Notes: generated from the letters alone by a model not told the origin. DNA of 64,000 nt from Bog-756 sp963806455 (GCA_963806455.1 CAWDXZ010000006.1:310001-374000); one strand, 5' to 3'; positions 43,361 through 52,644 are shown, numbered from the stretch's first letter. Translations and numbers: made by a program.

Positions 43361-45343
43361 CTACGCCCCAATGCCCACGACGGGTCGGTTGAGCCGGACC
43401 GCCCCCATCGACCCGAGGAACGGGGCATCGCCGAAGGCGAAGATCCCCCCGTCCGAGGCCACCAGCCAGTAGCCGCGCCCGTCCGGGGTGGCGGCCATGC
43501 CGACCACCGGTTGGTTGAGCCGGATGGCGCCGGTCGACCCGAGGAACGCGGCATCCCCGAAGGTGAAGATGCCGCCGTCGGAGGCCACCAGCCAGTAGCC
43601 GCGCCCGTCCGGGGTGGCGGCCATGCCGACCACCGGCTGGTTGAGCCGGATGGCGCCGGTCGACCCGAGGAACGCGGCATCCCCGAAGGTGAAGATGCCG
43701 CCGTCGGAGGCCACCAGCCAGTAGCCGCGCCCGTCCGGGGTGGCGGCCATACCGACGATCGGCTGGTTGAGCCGGATGGCGCCGGTCGACCCGAGGAACG
43801 CGGCATCCCCGAAGGTGAAGATGCCGCCGTCGGAGGCCACCAGCCAGTAGCCGCCGCCGTCCGGGGTGGCGGCCATGCCCACGATCGGCCGGTTGAGAGC
43901 GATGGCGCCGGTCGAGCCGTAGAAGTGGGCATCGCCCAAGGTGAAGATGCCGCCGTCGGAGGCCACCAGCCAGTAGCCGCCGCCATCGGGCGTCTGGGCC
44001 ATCCCCACCACCGGCTTGTTGAGGGTCAACGCCCCGGTCGACCCGAAGAACCCGGTGCTCCCGAAGGTGAAGATGCCGCCGTCGGAGGCGACCTCGTCAT
44101 AGCCGGGCCGGGTGACCGGACTGGTCAGCACCATCGGCTGGGGGATCCCACCGGCGTCGTCCTCCTCACCTACGGCCACGCAGAAGAAGCCGGCCACGCA
44201 GGAGACCCCGTGGATCGAGTCGGACAGCGCGCTCTGGTTGCCGGGCTGGGGGGTGGCCCCGAGCGACCACGCCGTCCCGTTGAAGGTGAGGAGCATGGTG
44301 GGGCCGGTCCCGAGCCCTCGCTCCGCCTGGCCGCCGAGCGCGCACGAGGTCGGGCCGAAGCAGTCGACCGATGCGGGGGACCCGAGGGCCGGTGGCTGGG
44401 GGTCGGGGGCCGACTGCAGGGCCCAGACCGAACCGTTCCACTGCTCGACGAGGTTGCCGCTCGAGCTGCCGTTGTCCTGGTAGCCGGCGGCCTCGCACAT
44501 GGTCGGCAGGGCGCAGCTGACCGTCGAGAACAGCGTTTGGGTGGCACCCGAGACGCTCGGGGTCGGGGCGACGGTCCACGACGTGCCGTCCCAGAATTCG
44601 GTGAAGGGGACCTCGGTCCCGGCGAAGCTGGTCCCGACGGCGGCACAGAACGAGGTGGACAGGCACGACACGCCACTCAGCTCGGGTTGCAGCGAGGACT
44701 GGGCGTCGGGGACGAGGGTCCACGACGCGCCGTCCCAGCGCTCGATGACGGTCTCGCCGGTGCCGTGGGCACCATCACCCCCCACCGCCAGGCAGTACGT
44801 GGGGCTCACGCAGGAGACGCCGCTGAGCAGTCCGTTGGCCGAGGTCGACCGGTCGGGCGTGGTGCTCACCGACCAGGCCGTCCCATTCCAGACCTCGGCG
44901 AAGTTCTGTTGGAAGGTGCCCGGGTACTGGACACCGACCGCAGCGCAGAACGCCGGGCCGGTGCAGGACACACCGGTGAAATAGGCGCCGTTGCCGCCCG
45001 ACGGCATCGGCACTGTCATGATCGACCAGGTGCTTCCGTTGTAGCGCTCGACCAGGGGCGCGTTGTTCCCGTTGACCTGGGTCTGCCCGGCGGCCATGCA
45101 GAACATCGGCCCCACGCACGAGACGCCGTTCAGGAAGGTGAACGTGGTCGGGTCGGTGGCCGGGGTGGTGACCGTGCTCCAGGCGGTCGGCACCACCAAT
45201 GCCGGCCGGGCCGTCGTCTGTGACGCGGCACCGGCCCCGGGCGCCCACGGCCCCGTGGCGGCGAGCAGGAGCGGCAGGGCCAGGGCGACGCCCAGTCCGG
45301 CGGCCACCGTCGACATCACACGCTTCATGACGAGTCGTCGCAT
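43361..45343 (-). CDS. Secreted protein with C-terminal 42-residue repeats
   Basis: About 660 residues. A signal peptide (STVAAGLGVALALPLLLAAT) leads to an N-terminal region of about seven units of the type GVSCVSPTYCLAVGG, each with a Cys pair. The C-terminal part has about seven 42-residue units of the type GYWLVASDGGIFTFGDAAFL with GSTGAIRLNQPVVGMAATPDG. Such repeats are frequent in Acidimicrobiia and probably fold as a beta-propeller-like or solenoid domain; this is inferred. ATG 45343 is chosen because AGGAAGGGG precedes it. The protein is likely exported to the surface, but no ligand or enzyme activity is predicted. Confidence 0.8.
   Translation of the reverse strand: MRRLVMKRVMSTVAAGLGVALALPLLLAATGPWAPGAGAASQTTARPALVVPTAWSTVTTPATDPTTFTFLNGVSCVGPMFCMAAGQTQVNGNNAPLVERYNGSTWSIMTVPMPSGGNGAYFTGVSCTGPAFCAAVGVQYPGTFQQNFAEVWNGTAWSVSTTPDRSTSANGLLSGVSCVSPTYCLAVGGDGAHGTGETVIERWDGASWTLVPDAQSSLQPELSGVSCLSTSFCAAVGTSFAGTEVPFTEFWDGTSWTVAPTPSVSGATQTLFSTVSCALPTMCEAAGYQDNGSSSGNLVEQWNGSVWALQSAPDPQPPALGSPASVDCFGPTSCALGGQAERGLGTGPTMLLTFNGTAWSLGATPQPGNQSALSDSIHGVSCVAGFFCVAVGEEDDAGGIPQPMVLTSPVTRPGYDEVASDGGIFTFGSTGFFGSTGALTLNKPVVGMAQTPDGGGYWLVASDGGIFTLGDAHFYGSTGAIALNRPIVGMAATPDGGGYWLVASDGGIFTFGDAAFLGSTGAIRLNQPIVGMAATPDGRGYWLVASDGGIFTFGDAAFLGSTGAIRLNQPVVGMAATPDGRGYWLVASDGGIFTFGDAAFLGSTGAIRLNQPVVGMAATPDGRGYWLVASDGGIFAFGDAPFLGSMGAVRLNRPVVGIGA
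43376..44090. repeat. 126-bp tandem repeats coding for the 42-residue units
   Basis: Successive 126-bp units are almost identical at DNA level in the 43.4-43.9 kb part: for example the block starting GAACGCGGCATCCCCGAAGG recurs with a 126-bp period. Silent positions are conserved too, implying recent duplication or gene conversion rather than only protein-level selection. Confidence 0.9.
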
Positions 45344-45429
45344 CCGATCTGCCCCTTCCTCGGTCACCGGCCCGGCTCGGTCACGAGCCGCTACTCTGCC
45401 ACCGGTCGTCCCGTCGCGATCATTCGACT

Positions 45430-46281
45430 CTACCGACCAAGCCCCACCTGACGGTATGACTCCCCGAGCCGGGACGCGATCCCCCGCAAGTCACCGTCCT
45501 CGTCGTGCCAGGGCTCGGCCGGTTCGAAGCCCCATGCACCCAGGGTCGGGGCCAAGAGCCGGTCCTGGTCACCGCCCAGCTCGAGCAGGAGCCACCCGCC
45601 GGGACGGAGGAGGCGGGACGCCGAGGCGACGACACGCCGAACGAGATGCAGGCCGTCGTGGCCTCCGTCGAGGGCCTGGGATGGCTCGTAGCGCTGCACG
45701 TCGGAGGGCAGGAGATGGAGCTCCCCGGTCGGCACGTAGGGCGCGACCGCGGTCACCAGGTCGAATGCCCCGGCACGGAGGGGTAGGTCGAGGTCGCCCC
45801 GGACGGCCGGCACTCCGTTGCGCCGAGCGCAGGCGACCGCCCGCGCGTCGTCGTCCACCCCGACCACCACCGCCCCCGGTCGGACAGCCATGAGGTGGGC
45901 GGCCACGGCTCCGGCGCCGGTGCACAGGTCGACCGCCCGCACCGTGCGGTCCTCATCCACCTGCTTATGTCCCTCACCGAGGCGGTCCCCACCGAGCCGG
46001 TCCCCACCGAGCCGATGGGCCGCCCTCCGGGCCAGTCCCTCGGTCTGTGCTCTCGGCACATAGACCCCGGGGTCGACACAGATCCGGCGATCGCAGAACA
46101 ACAGTGAGCCGGTGATCCAGGCCAGCGGTTCCCCTCGCTCCCGCCGGCCGATCCAGGCCTCGAGCGAGACACGGTCGCCGGCGGAGGCCATCAGCTCGGC
46201 CGCCTCCTCGTCGGCGGCGACGCATCCGGCGGCCGTGAGGCGGGCGGTCACCAGGCGGCCCAGCGTCTCGTCGTCGGGCAC
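45430..46281 (-). CDS. PrmC/HemK-like N5-glutamine methyltransferase family protein
   Basis: About 283 residues. An N-terminal helical domain (LVTARLTAAGCVAADEEAAE) leads to LAWITGSLLFCDRRICVDPG and VDLCTGAGAVAAHLMAVRPG, the SAM-binding loop of the PrmC family. The catalytic motif NPPY reads VAPYVPTGEL, so the substrate-binding Asn is absent; the usual actinobacterial form has NAPYVPT. The protein may therefore be a diverged methyltransferase with another substrate or be inactive. GTG 46281 follows the stop of the membrane gene upstream, 18 bp away. Confidence 0.75.
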   Translation of the reverse strand: MPDDETLGRLVTARLTAAGCVAADEEAAELMASAGDRVSLEAWIGRRERGEPLAWITGSLLFCDRRICVDPGVYVPRAQTEGLARRAAHRLGGDRLGGDRLGEGHKQVDEDRTVRAVDLCTGAGAVAAHLMAVRPGAVVVGVDDDARAVACARRNGVPAVRGDLDLPLRAGAFDLVTAVAPYVPTGELHLLPSDVQRYEPSQALDGGHDGLHLVRRVVASASRLLRPGGWLLLELGGDQDRLLAPTLGAWGFEPAEPWHDEDGDLRGIASRLGESYRQVGLGR

Positions 46282-46298
46282 CGGCCCCGAGTGGCCCG

Positions 46299-46874
46299 TC
46301 AGCCGGCCAGCTCGTCCGCCGGCGGTCGGACCCGGATCGGCGCCTCCCGCAAGAGGCGCAACACCTGGTTCTCGCGACCGTAGGCCAGAGGGCTGAACAG
46401 GAGGGTGTCCAACGGGTACCAGAGGCCGACCCACGCGAGGACCCATCCGCCTGTGTCCAGGAGCACGTTGGTGTTACCGCTCGTACCGGCGGCCTTGGCG
46501 CCGACGAGGGCGACCAGGATGCCGAGCACGGCCACCGGCAGACCGATCTTCAACGATGACAAACCGTCGAGCCGGACCGCCCGACGCTCCCGGACGTTGT
46601 AGCACAGGCGGTGGTCGCAGTAGCGCTGCAGGGTCCGTTGCACCTGACCTTGGGTCTGGGGGTCGATCTCCGAGCTGGGAAGTTCGAGCTCGAGCCGTAC
46701 CGGCATGCGTTTCGAACGGCTCCGGAGCTCACTGATGCAGTAGTCGACACCGGTCAGGAAGTTCCGGTACTCGGAGAACAGATCGGTCTGAGGCATCTCG
46801 AACATGTCGTCGGCCCGGGTGAGCCGGAGGTGCAGTGTTCGGTGGTCTTCCTCGAGTGCCATGTGTCCCGGCAT
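46299..46874 (-). CDS. Membrane protein of unknown function
   Basis: 191 residues. A cytosolic N-terminal half of about 105 residues has a charged helix (ISELRSRSKRMPVRLELELP). Two membrane segments follow: IGLPVAVLGILVALVGAKA and GGWVLAWVGLWYPLDTLLFS. I do not recognise a family. The 3' end is close to the PrmC-like gene, so the two are probably one transcript. A Met five codons later (46862) is an alternative start. Confidence 0.65.
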   Translation of the reverse strand: MPGHMALEEDHRTLHLRLTRADDMFEMPQTDLFSEYRNFLTGVDYCISELRSRSKRMPVRLELELPSSEIDPQTQGQVQRTLQRYCDHRLCYNVRERRAVRLDGLSSLKIGLPVAVLGILVALVGAKAAGTSGNTNVLLDTGGWVLAWVGLWYPLDTLLFSPLAYGRENQVLRLLREAPIRVRPPADELAG

Positions 46875-46999
46875 TCCGTCGGTGCTGTCGGTGTGGTTCG
46901 GACCGATCGCGTGGTTGCGCTGTTCCGCCTGAACTCTAGGACGCGGCCGCGCCCGGCCCGCGGTTCTCGACCCGGGACGGTCGATGCGGGCCGGAGCGG

Positions 47000-47073
47000 T
47001 GGGGACGGAGGGGGTCGAACCCTCACTGGAGGCGGTTTAAGCGCCCTGCCTCTACCGATTGGGCTACGTCCCC
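47000..47073 (-). tRNA. tRNA with UAA anticodon and short variable arm (nominally Leu)
   Basis: On the minus strand the acceptor arm GGGGACG/CGTCCCC pairs fully, with U8, A14, G18-G19, U33 and UUC-type T-loop all conserved. Anticodon stem GGGCG/CGCCU closes loop CTTAAAC, giving UAA. The variable region is only five nucleotides (CCAGT), although normal bacterial tRNA-Leu has a long arm. Discriminator A73 follows; CCA is not encoded. The D-stem has only three clean pairs. It reads UUA by anticodon, but its aminoacylation identity is open. Confidence 0.8.
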
Positions 47074-47494
47074 GTGGCTGGCTGTCCCGACGTCGCGCCC
47101 ACCTCGACTCGGGGTAGGCCGCCGGCAAAGCCTATGTCCACCGAACGGCACAGGGCGGCAACCCGTCGGCCCGAACCGGGCAGGAACAGGGACGACACCT
47201 CCACCGAGGGGTTAAAGCCGAACCGGAGAACGGTCGATAGGCAGGGGTGGACTGGCGAGGGCTGGTGGGCCGGGACGGGGACGTCCGAGGCACGAGGGGC
47301 AGGCATCCGATGGGCACCGGACAGCGATACCGGCACGGCGAGCGGAGCGTGGTTCGTGGTGAGTGAATCGGCGCACGGGGCGACACGGGGCTCGGCTCTC
47401 GGATCGGGCGCGGGCGTCGTCGACAGACGTGGGCCGCGCGACGATCCTCCGACCGCTCCCCGCGGCAGGCCACCCGCCGCTGGCGCCGTCCGTC
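47074..47494. other. Gene-free region between tRNA and repeat/CAP gene
   Basis: About 420 bp, rich in GC, without a supported gene. It must contain the promoter of the plus-strand gene at 47495. Short frames on either strand have no ribosome-binding site or family match. Confidence 0.5.
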
Positions 47495-49048
47495 ATGCTC
47501 GGACGCGCCATGGCCACGTTGGTGGCGACGCTGATGGCCGTCCTGATGCTGGCGGCGGGATTGGCGCTGAGCGCAGCCGCATCACCGCGGTCCACCACGC
47601 CCCTCCATCAGAGCCGGGCCCAGCGGGCCAATCCGATCGTGGGCATGACCCGGACCATCGGCGGGCACGGCTACTGGCTCGTCGCCACCGACGGCGGGGT
47701 GTTCACCTTCGGGAACGCCCAGTTCTACGGCTCGACCGGGGCCATCCATCTCAACCGGCCGATCGTGGGCATGGCCCCCACCCCCGACGGCAAGGGCTAC
47801 TGGCTGGTGGCCTCCGACGGCGGCATCTTCTCCTTCGGCGACGCCCAGTTCTACGGCTCGACCGGGGCCATGGTCCTCAACCAACCCATCGTCGGCATGG
47901 CCAGTACCCCCGACGGCGGGGGCTACTGGCTGGTGGCCGCCGACGGCGGCATCTTCACCTTCGGCGACGGCCAGTTCTACGGCTCGACCGGGGCACTGGT
48001 CCTCAACCGACCCGTCGTGGGCATGGCCGCCAACCCGGACGGCAAGGGCTACTGGCTGGTGGCCTCCGACGGCGGCATCTTCACCTTCGGTGACGCCCAG
48101 TTCTACGGCTCGACCGGGGCCATCGTCCTCAACCGGCCGATCGTGGGCATGGCCCCCACACCGGACGGCAAGGGCTACTGGCTGGTGGCCTCCGACGGCG
48201 GCATCTTCACCTTCGGCGACGCGCCGTTCCTCGGTTCGACGGGCGGGGCCCCCCTCGACTCACCGACCTCCGCCATCGCCACCGACTTCCCGGGTAGTGG
48301 TTACTGGACGGTGACGACCAACGGAAACGTGTCGGACTTCGGTGGGGCGCCTTCCCTCGGTTCCCTGGTCAACGCGGCCTCCGGCAGCCCCAGCTCGAGC
48401 AACCCGCCCCAGGACATCCCACCCAACCCGAACTTCCTGAGTGCCTGCTACCCGCACAACACCGGTCAGAACTGCATGGCCCTGATCAAGCAGGCCACCA
48501 CGGCGGCGCGTGCGGCCGAGGGTCTCGGGCCCATGAACCTGCCGAGGGACTTCCTCTCGTTGAATCCCGCCGAGCAGCTGTTCGTCATCACCGACATCGA
48601 GCGGGTGGATCGTGGGCTGCCCCCCCTCGTCGGCCTGACCGACGCCTTTGACGCCGACGCACAGGCGGGTGCGGCGGCGAACACCGATCCGAGCCCGAGC
48701 GCCGTCCCCCCGGGGATGCGCGTCATCGCCTGGGGAAGCAATTGGGCCGAGAACGGAAACCCGTTGGGCTCCAACTACTTCTGGATGTACGACGACGGGC
48801 CCGGCAGCGGCAACATCGACTGCACCGCCGCCGGCCAGCCTGGGTGCTGGGGTCACCGCGACAACATCCTGTCGCTGAGCGACTACCAGTCTCTCTACGG
48901 CGGCACGCTCCTGATGGGGGCGGCCGAGGCCTACGGCACGTTCAACAACCAATGGGCGTCGGACGCCTCGCTCATGGTGCTGGCATCCGGTCCGATCCCG
49001 CCGCTGGACTACACCTGGGCCGACGCCGTCGCCGCCGGGGCCAGCTGA
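47495..49048 (+). CDS. Secreted 42-residue-repeat protein with C-terminal CAP-like domain
   Basis: About 517 residues. The signal peptide ATLVATLMAVLMLAAGLALS is followed by about six 42-residue units (GYWLVASDGGIFTFGDAQFY). A further domain of about 190 residues contains VITDIERVDRGLPPLVGLTD, SNWAENGNPLGSNYFWMYDD and PGCWGHRDNILSLSDY; this is the order and spacing of a CAP/SCP1-type domain (RVxxGLPPL, ENG, HRxNIL), which binds or cleaves unknown ligands outside the cell. The start could be ATG 47495 or 47510. It sits beside a tRNA and is not close to its sister gene in orientation. Confidence 0.78.
   Translation: MLGRAMATLVATLMAVLMLAAGLALSAAASPRSTTPLHQSRAQRANPIVGMTRTIGGHGYWLVATDGGVFTFGNAQFYGSTGAIHLNRPIVGMAPTPDGKGYWLVASDGGIFSFGDAQFYGSTGAMVLNQPIVGMASTPDGGGYWLVAADGGIFTFGDGQFYGSTGALVLNRPVVGMAANPDGKGYWLVASDGGIFTFGDAQFYGSTGAIVLNRPIVGMAPTPDGKGYWLVASDGGIFTFGDAPFLGSTGGAPLDSPTSAIATDFPGSGYWTVTTNGNVSDFGGAPSLGSLVNAASGSPSSSNPPQDIPPNPNFLSACYPHNTGQNCMALIKQATTAARAAEGLGPMNLPRDFLSLNPAEQLFVITDIERVDRGLPPLVGLTDAFDADAQAGAAANTDPSPSAVPPGMRVIAWGSNWAENGNPLGSNYFWMYDDGPGSGNIDCTAAGQPGCWGHRDNILSLSDYQSLYGGTLLMGAAEAYGTFNNQWASDASLMVLASGPIPPLDYTWADAVAAGAS
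47639..48250. repeat. 126-bp coding repeats in the CAP-domain gene
   Basis: Five to six units of 126 bp with the block GGCTACTGGCTGGTGGCCTC repeated. They encode the same 42-residue unit as the gene at 43361, but as a separate array in opposite orientation. Confidence 0.85.
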
Positions 49049-49164
49049 ACGGCCGGCTGAACGGTTCGCTGAACGGTTCACCGAACGGCCCGTCGGAGCT
49101 GCACGCCCCCGGTCCGCCGGGAGCCCCGGGCCCCGTTCCCACGCAGGGAAGCCCTTCGTCGCGC

Positions 49165-50805
49165 TCAGGGAATCGGGGTCCGGCTGGCTGAGGCGACGGC
49201 CTCCAGTTCCTCGTCCCTCGGCGCGTGGACCTGCCGCCAAAGACCGGAGTCACCCGGCCACGGCCCGAACACCATGGTCGGACGGCGATGGGGCTCCCAG
49301 CCGGTCCACTCCCCCGCCCCCTTCCCCGACAGCACCGGTTCCTCGTGCGACCCCAGTCCCGACCCGCCCGGTCCAGGGTCCCCGGGCGAGCCCGAGCGGG
49401 CGAAGGCCACCCAGGCCCGGCGCATGGCCGCCGAGAGCCTGAACGCATCGTCACCGCCCCCGGAGAACGGCTGGACCCCGGGGATGTGCACGGTGCCGAA
49501 GACGAAGGGGATCTCCAGGGCATGGCACGACCCCAGGTAACCACCGAACACCGGAGACTCCCACGTGAACAGGTAGCAGTAGGTCCCGACCCCGGCTCGG
49601 CTGGCCGACGCATGGGCGTTGGCCAGCCGGATGGTCGGCCAGCGGAAGAGGAACTCGCTGGAGATGGCCGTCCAAAGGTGACGCGGGGTGACGGCCTCAC
49701 CCCGTGCCCTGCGAGCCTCCCGCACGCGGTCGATCACCTCGTGCGCATCACCTGGGTCCGGAATGAGCAGCGTGACCCAGTCACGCAGCCCCGGCTCGTC
49801 GAGGGCGGCGTACCGGTCGTTGCCGGCCGTGAAGAACGAGGTCTCGTCACGAGTGGTCCCGATGAGAAGGGCCACGTCCGCTGCCGAGCCCGACGCCACC
49901 TCGGCCTCGGGCCGCGACGAGAGGAGCCCACCGTCGATCACCGGGGTCATCAACAGCCCCGACTGGCCCCGTCCGTCCCGCACCCGACCGACGTCGGCCG
50001 CGGCCGCCACCAACGCTTCGGCCGGCACCTGCCCGAGCGCGCCGCGGCTCACGTCGACACCGAGGTGGGCGGCCAGCTCCTCCGCCCGCAGGATCGACTC
50101 ATCGGCTGACTGCGTGTAGGGCGGTCCACTCTCCACGATGGCCCGGTGGAACAAACCCCGGGCCGCCGGGACACCGAGGAGCGCCGAGATGCTCATGCCG
50201 CCCGCCGACTCGCCGAACAGGGTGACATTGCCCGGGTCACCCCCGAACGAGGCGATGTGCTCGTGCACCCATTGGAGGGCGGCGATCTGGTCGGCGAGGC
50301 CCCAGTTGCCGAACCCGGCCCACTCCCGGCCGCCGAGCCAGGTCTGCCCGGGCTCCTCGAGGGCGGGGTGCGCCAGGAACCCGAGCAGCCCCAACCGGTA
50401 GTTGATGGTCACCACCACGACGTCGCCCTCCCGGGCCAGCAGGCCACCCCGGTAGAGGCCCCCTGATCCCGAGCCCGAGAGGAACGACCCGCCGTGCACC
50501 CAGATCATCACCGGCCGCCGGGCGGCGTCGGGGGCGGGAGTCCAGATGTTGAGGCTGAGGCAGGCCTCGGCGTGCTCGTCGGGCTCCCCGCCGAGCGACA
50601 GTTCGACCAGGCCGGGGGATTGCGGTGCGATGGGTCCGAACCGGTCACAGACCTTCACGCCCGACCACGGCTCGGGCGGCTGCGGGGGCCGCCACCGCCT
50701 GGCACCTTCGGGGGGAGCGGCATAGGGGATACCGGAGAAGGACCACACCCCGTTGCGGCGGACCCCCTGGACCCGGCCGCTCCGGACCTCGACCACGCCG
50801 TCCAT
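49165..50805 (-). CDS. Type-B carboxylesterase/lipase family protein
   Basis: 546 residues. SFSGIPYAAPPEGARRW, ACLSLNIWTPAP, VHGGSFLSGSGS (oxyanion hole), FGGDPGNVTLFGESAGGMS (Ser nucleophile) and SCHALEIPFVFG (His) are family landmarks. No signal peptide, so it is probably cytosolic. These enzymes hydrolyse carboxylic esters of varied substrates, including drugs and steroids. ATG 50805 has the ribosome-binding site GGAGGT about 9 nt upstream; the frame extends further but lacks support. Confidence 0.9.
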   Translation of the reverse strand: MDGVVEVRSGRVQGVRRNGVWSFSGIPYAAPPEGARRWRPPQPPEPWSGVKVCDRFGPIAPQSPGLVELSLGGEPDEHAEACLSLNIWTPAPDAARRPVMIWVHGGSFLSGSGSGGLYRGGLLAREGDVVVVTINYRLGLLGFLAHPALEEPGQTWLGGREWAGFGNWGLADQIAALQWVHEHIASFGGDPGNVTLFGESAGGMSISALLGVPAARGLFHRAIVESGPPYTQSADESILRAEELAAHLGVDVSRGALGQVPAEALVAAAADVGRVRDGRGQSGLLMTPVIDGGLLSSRPEAEVASGSAADVALLIGTTRDETSFFTAGNDRYAALDEPGLRDWVTLLIPDPGDAHEVIDRVREARRARGEAVTPRHLWTAISSEFLFRWPTIRLANAHASASRAGVGTYCYLFTWESPVFGGYLGSCHALEIPFVFGTVHIPGVQPFSGGGDDAFRLSAAMRRAWVAFARSGSPGDPGPGGSGLGSHEEPVLSGKGAGEWTGWEPHRRPTMVFGPWPGDSGLWRQVHAPRDEELEAVASASRTPIP

Positions 50806-51189
50806 GATTTGGGACCTCCAGTTGACCGAGCAAGCTGCCGATACAAGGTGGCAACTTACCGACTTGGGCCGGGAGGGCAGCCGTCGGCGACTGCGGGGGC
50901 GCCGTTCCCCGGCGTCGAGCAGCGGCACGGGCCCCACCGCCCGAGGATCCGAGGAGCCGGGACAGATCATCTGTCTGACGGGCGACGAGGGGCACGAAGG
51001 GGCAGTCGATCACGCCGGTCGGGGCTCATTCCTCCCTTGGAGCCCGCCGGCGCGGGCAGTAGCGTGAAGGGAGTGGCCGAGGTGACGAAGGGGCGATCGG
51101 CCACGGCCGGGCGGGCGCGCCCGCACCATCATCACCGAGCCCGTCGGAACGCTTCGGACCGCGGGCGAGGCACAGGGACGGACAGGGCG
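50806..51189. other. Gene-free region between divergent esterase and NlpC/P60 genes
   Basis: About 380 bp with both promoters and no supported gene. AGGGACGGACAGGG at 51173-51187 serves as ribosome-binding region for the downstream ATG. Confidence 0.5.
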
Positions 51190-52551
51190 ATGGGCCACAC
51201 CCGGACCACCAGGTCCTGGACCACCATGACCACGGCGGCATCGGCCGTGCTGCTCGGCGCGCTCGCCCTCGCCCTGCCGCCGGCCGTGGCCGGGGCCACC
51301 GGAACCGGGCCGGCCACCACCTCGTCCACACGAGCACCGGCGAATCCCTCCCCCTCCTCGACCCCGTCCGTGCCCTCGTCGTCGTCCGCCACGTCATCGG
51401 CGAGCGGGACGGCATCGTCGCCGTCGATCGCGGCCACCGAGGCCCAGGTGGCCGGGCTCGAGGCTCAGATCTCCCAGGAGCAGCAGGCCCTCGACCAGAC
51501 CGATGAGCAGTACAACCAGGCGGCGGTGAACCTCGCCCAGACCCAGGTCGCGCTCCAGACCACCACCACCTCCCTCGACGCCGCCCGGTCGAAGCTGGCC
51601 GGTGCCCGCAGCCGGCTCCGGGCCGACGCCGTCACCGCCTACGAGGGCGACGCTGCGGCCACCGCCGCCGCGTCACTGTTTGCGGCTCCGACCGGTCCGG
51701 ACGAGACCCGGACCTTCTACCAGAGGATCGGTGCCAACGACCTGGCCGTCGACGTGGCCAAGGTGCAGGCCGGCCAGCGTCAGCTGAGCGCCACCCAGGC
51801 CAAGCTCCTCGCCGAGCAGCAGGCCGAGACGGGACAGCTGACCGTCGAGCGCCAGGCCCAACAGGTGGCGGCGGCGGCCAGCGCCCAGTCCGAGGCCACC
51901 CTGGCCGAGGTGAAGGGCACCCTGGCCCAGCAGATCGCCCAACAGGCCGTCGCGCAGGCCCAGGCGGCCGCCCAGGACGCGGCCCGCGCCTCCACACCGG
52001 CGGCCGCCGCGGCCGCCGCCTCGCAGGCCTCCCAGGCCGCCCAGGTGGCGAGCACGGTGAGCGGCGGCAGCGCCGCCGCCGTGGGCGCCACGGACGCGGC
52101 GAACCAGGCCGCCGGGTCGGCCGCGTCCGGCGGCGCCCCCGTCCTGTCGAGCGGGGGCAGTCCCCAGGCGGCCGGACTGGCGGCGGTGCACGGGGCCATG
52201 CAGTACCTGGGCGTGCCCTACGTGTGGGGCGGAGAGAGCGCCTCGGGCGTGGACTGCTCGGGGCTCACGGCCCTCGCCTGGGCCAACGCCGGGGTCTCGC
52301 TGCCGCACTCGGCCGCCGACCAGTACGCCGTGTCCCCGCACGTCAGTCTCAGCCAGCTCGAGCCGGGCGACCTGCTCTTCTACGACTTCGGCAGCGGCAT
52401 CGACCACGTGGTGATGTACGTCGGCCCCACGCTCGACGGCCAGGCCACCCCCTACGGGGGTGCCACCATCATCCAGGCCGCCCACACCGGAACCGTCGTG
52501 ACCTTCGATCCGGTCTGGTACCAGGGGCTGGTGGGTGCCGCCCGGCCGTAG
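51190..52551 (+). CDS. Secreted NlpC/P60 (C40) peptidoglycan hydrolase
   Basis: 453 residues. A signal peptide (TMTTAASAVLLGALALALPP) and Ser/Thr-rich spacer lead to a coiled coil (about 75-225: AQVAGLEAQISQEQQALDQT and similar), then an Ala/Gln/Ser-rich linker. The C-terminal NlpC/P60 domain has GVDCSGLTALAW with catalytic Cys, GIDHVVMYVG with His, and QAAHTGTV with the polar third residue. It resembles RipA/RipC-type endopeptidases that cleave peptidoglycan stems, with coiled coil as autoinhibitory or partner-binding part. Confidence 0.9.
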   Translation: MGHTRTTRSWTTMTTAASAVLLGALALALPPAVAGATGTGPATTSSTRAPANPSPSSTPSVPSSSSATSSASGTASSPSIAATEAQVAGLEAQISQEQQALDQTDEQYNQAAVNLAQTQVALQTTTTSLDAARSKLAGARSRLRADAVTAYEGDAAATAAASLFAAPTGPDETRTFYQRIGANDLAVDVAKVQAGQRQLSATQAKLLAEQQAETGQLTVERQAQQVAAAASAQSEATLAEVKGTLAQQIAQQAVAQAQAAAQDAARASTPAAAAAAASQASQAAQVASTVSGGSAAAVGATDAANQAAGSAASGGAPVLSSGGSPQAAGLAAVHGAMQYLGVPYVWGGESASGVDCSGLTALAWANAGVSLPHSAADQYAVSPHVSLSQLEPGDLLFYDFGSGIDHVVMYVGPTLDGQATPYGGATIIQAAHTGTVVTFDPVWYQGLVGAARP

Positions 52552-52644
52552 GCCGCGGCCCGGGGGCAGGAGGCCGCGGCCCGGGGGCAGGAGGCCCCGA
52601 CCCGGGCGGCCGAACGCCCCCCGATAGGGTCAGCCCTCAGGTTC

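Noticed and set aside
43376..44090. Regular direct repeats that might be a CRISPR array
   Set aside because: The 126-bp units have no unique spacers, are in an intact coding frame and encode a known repeat protein type.
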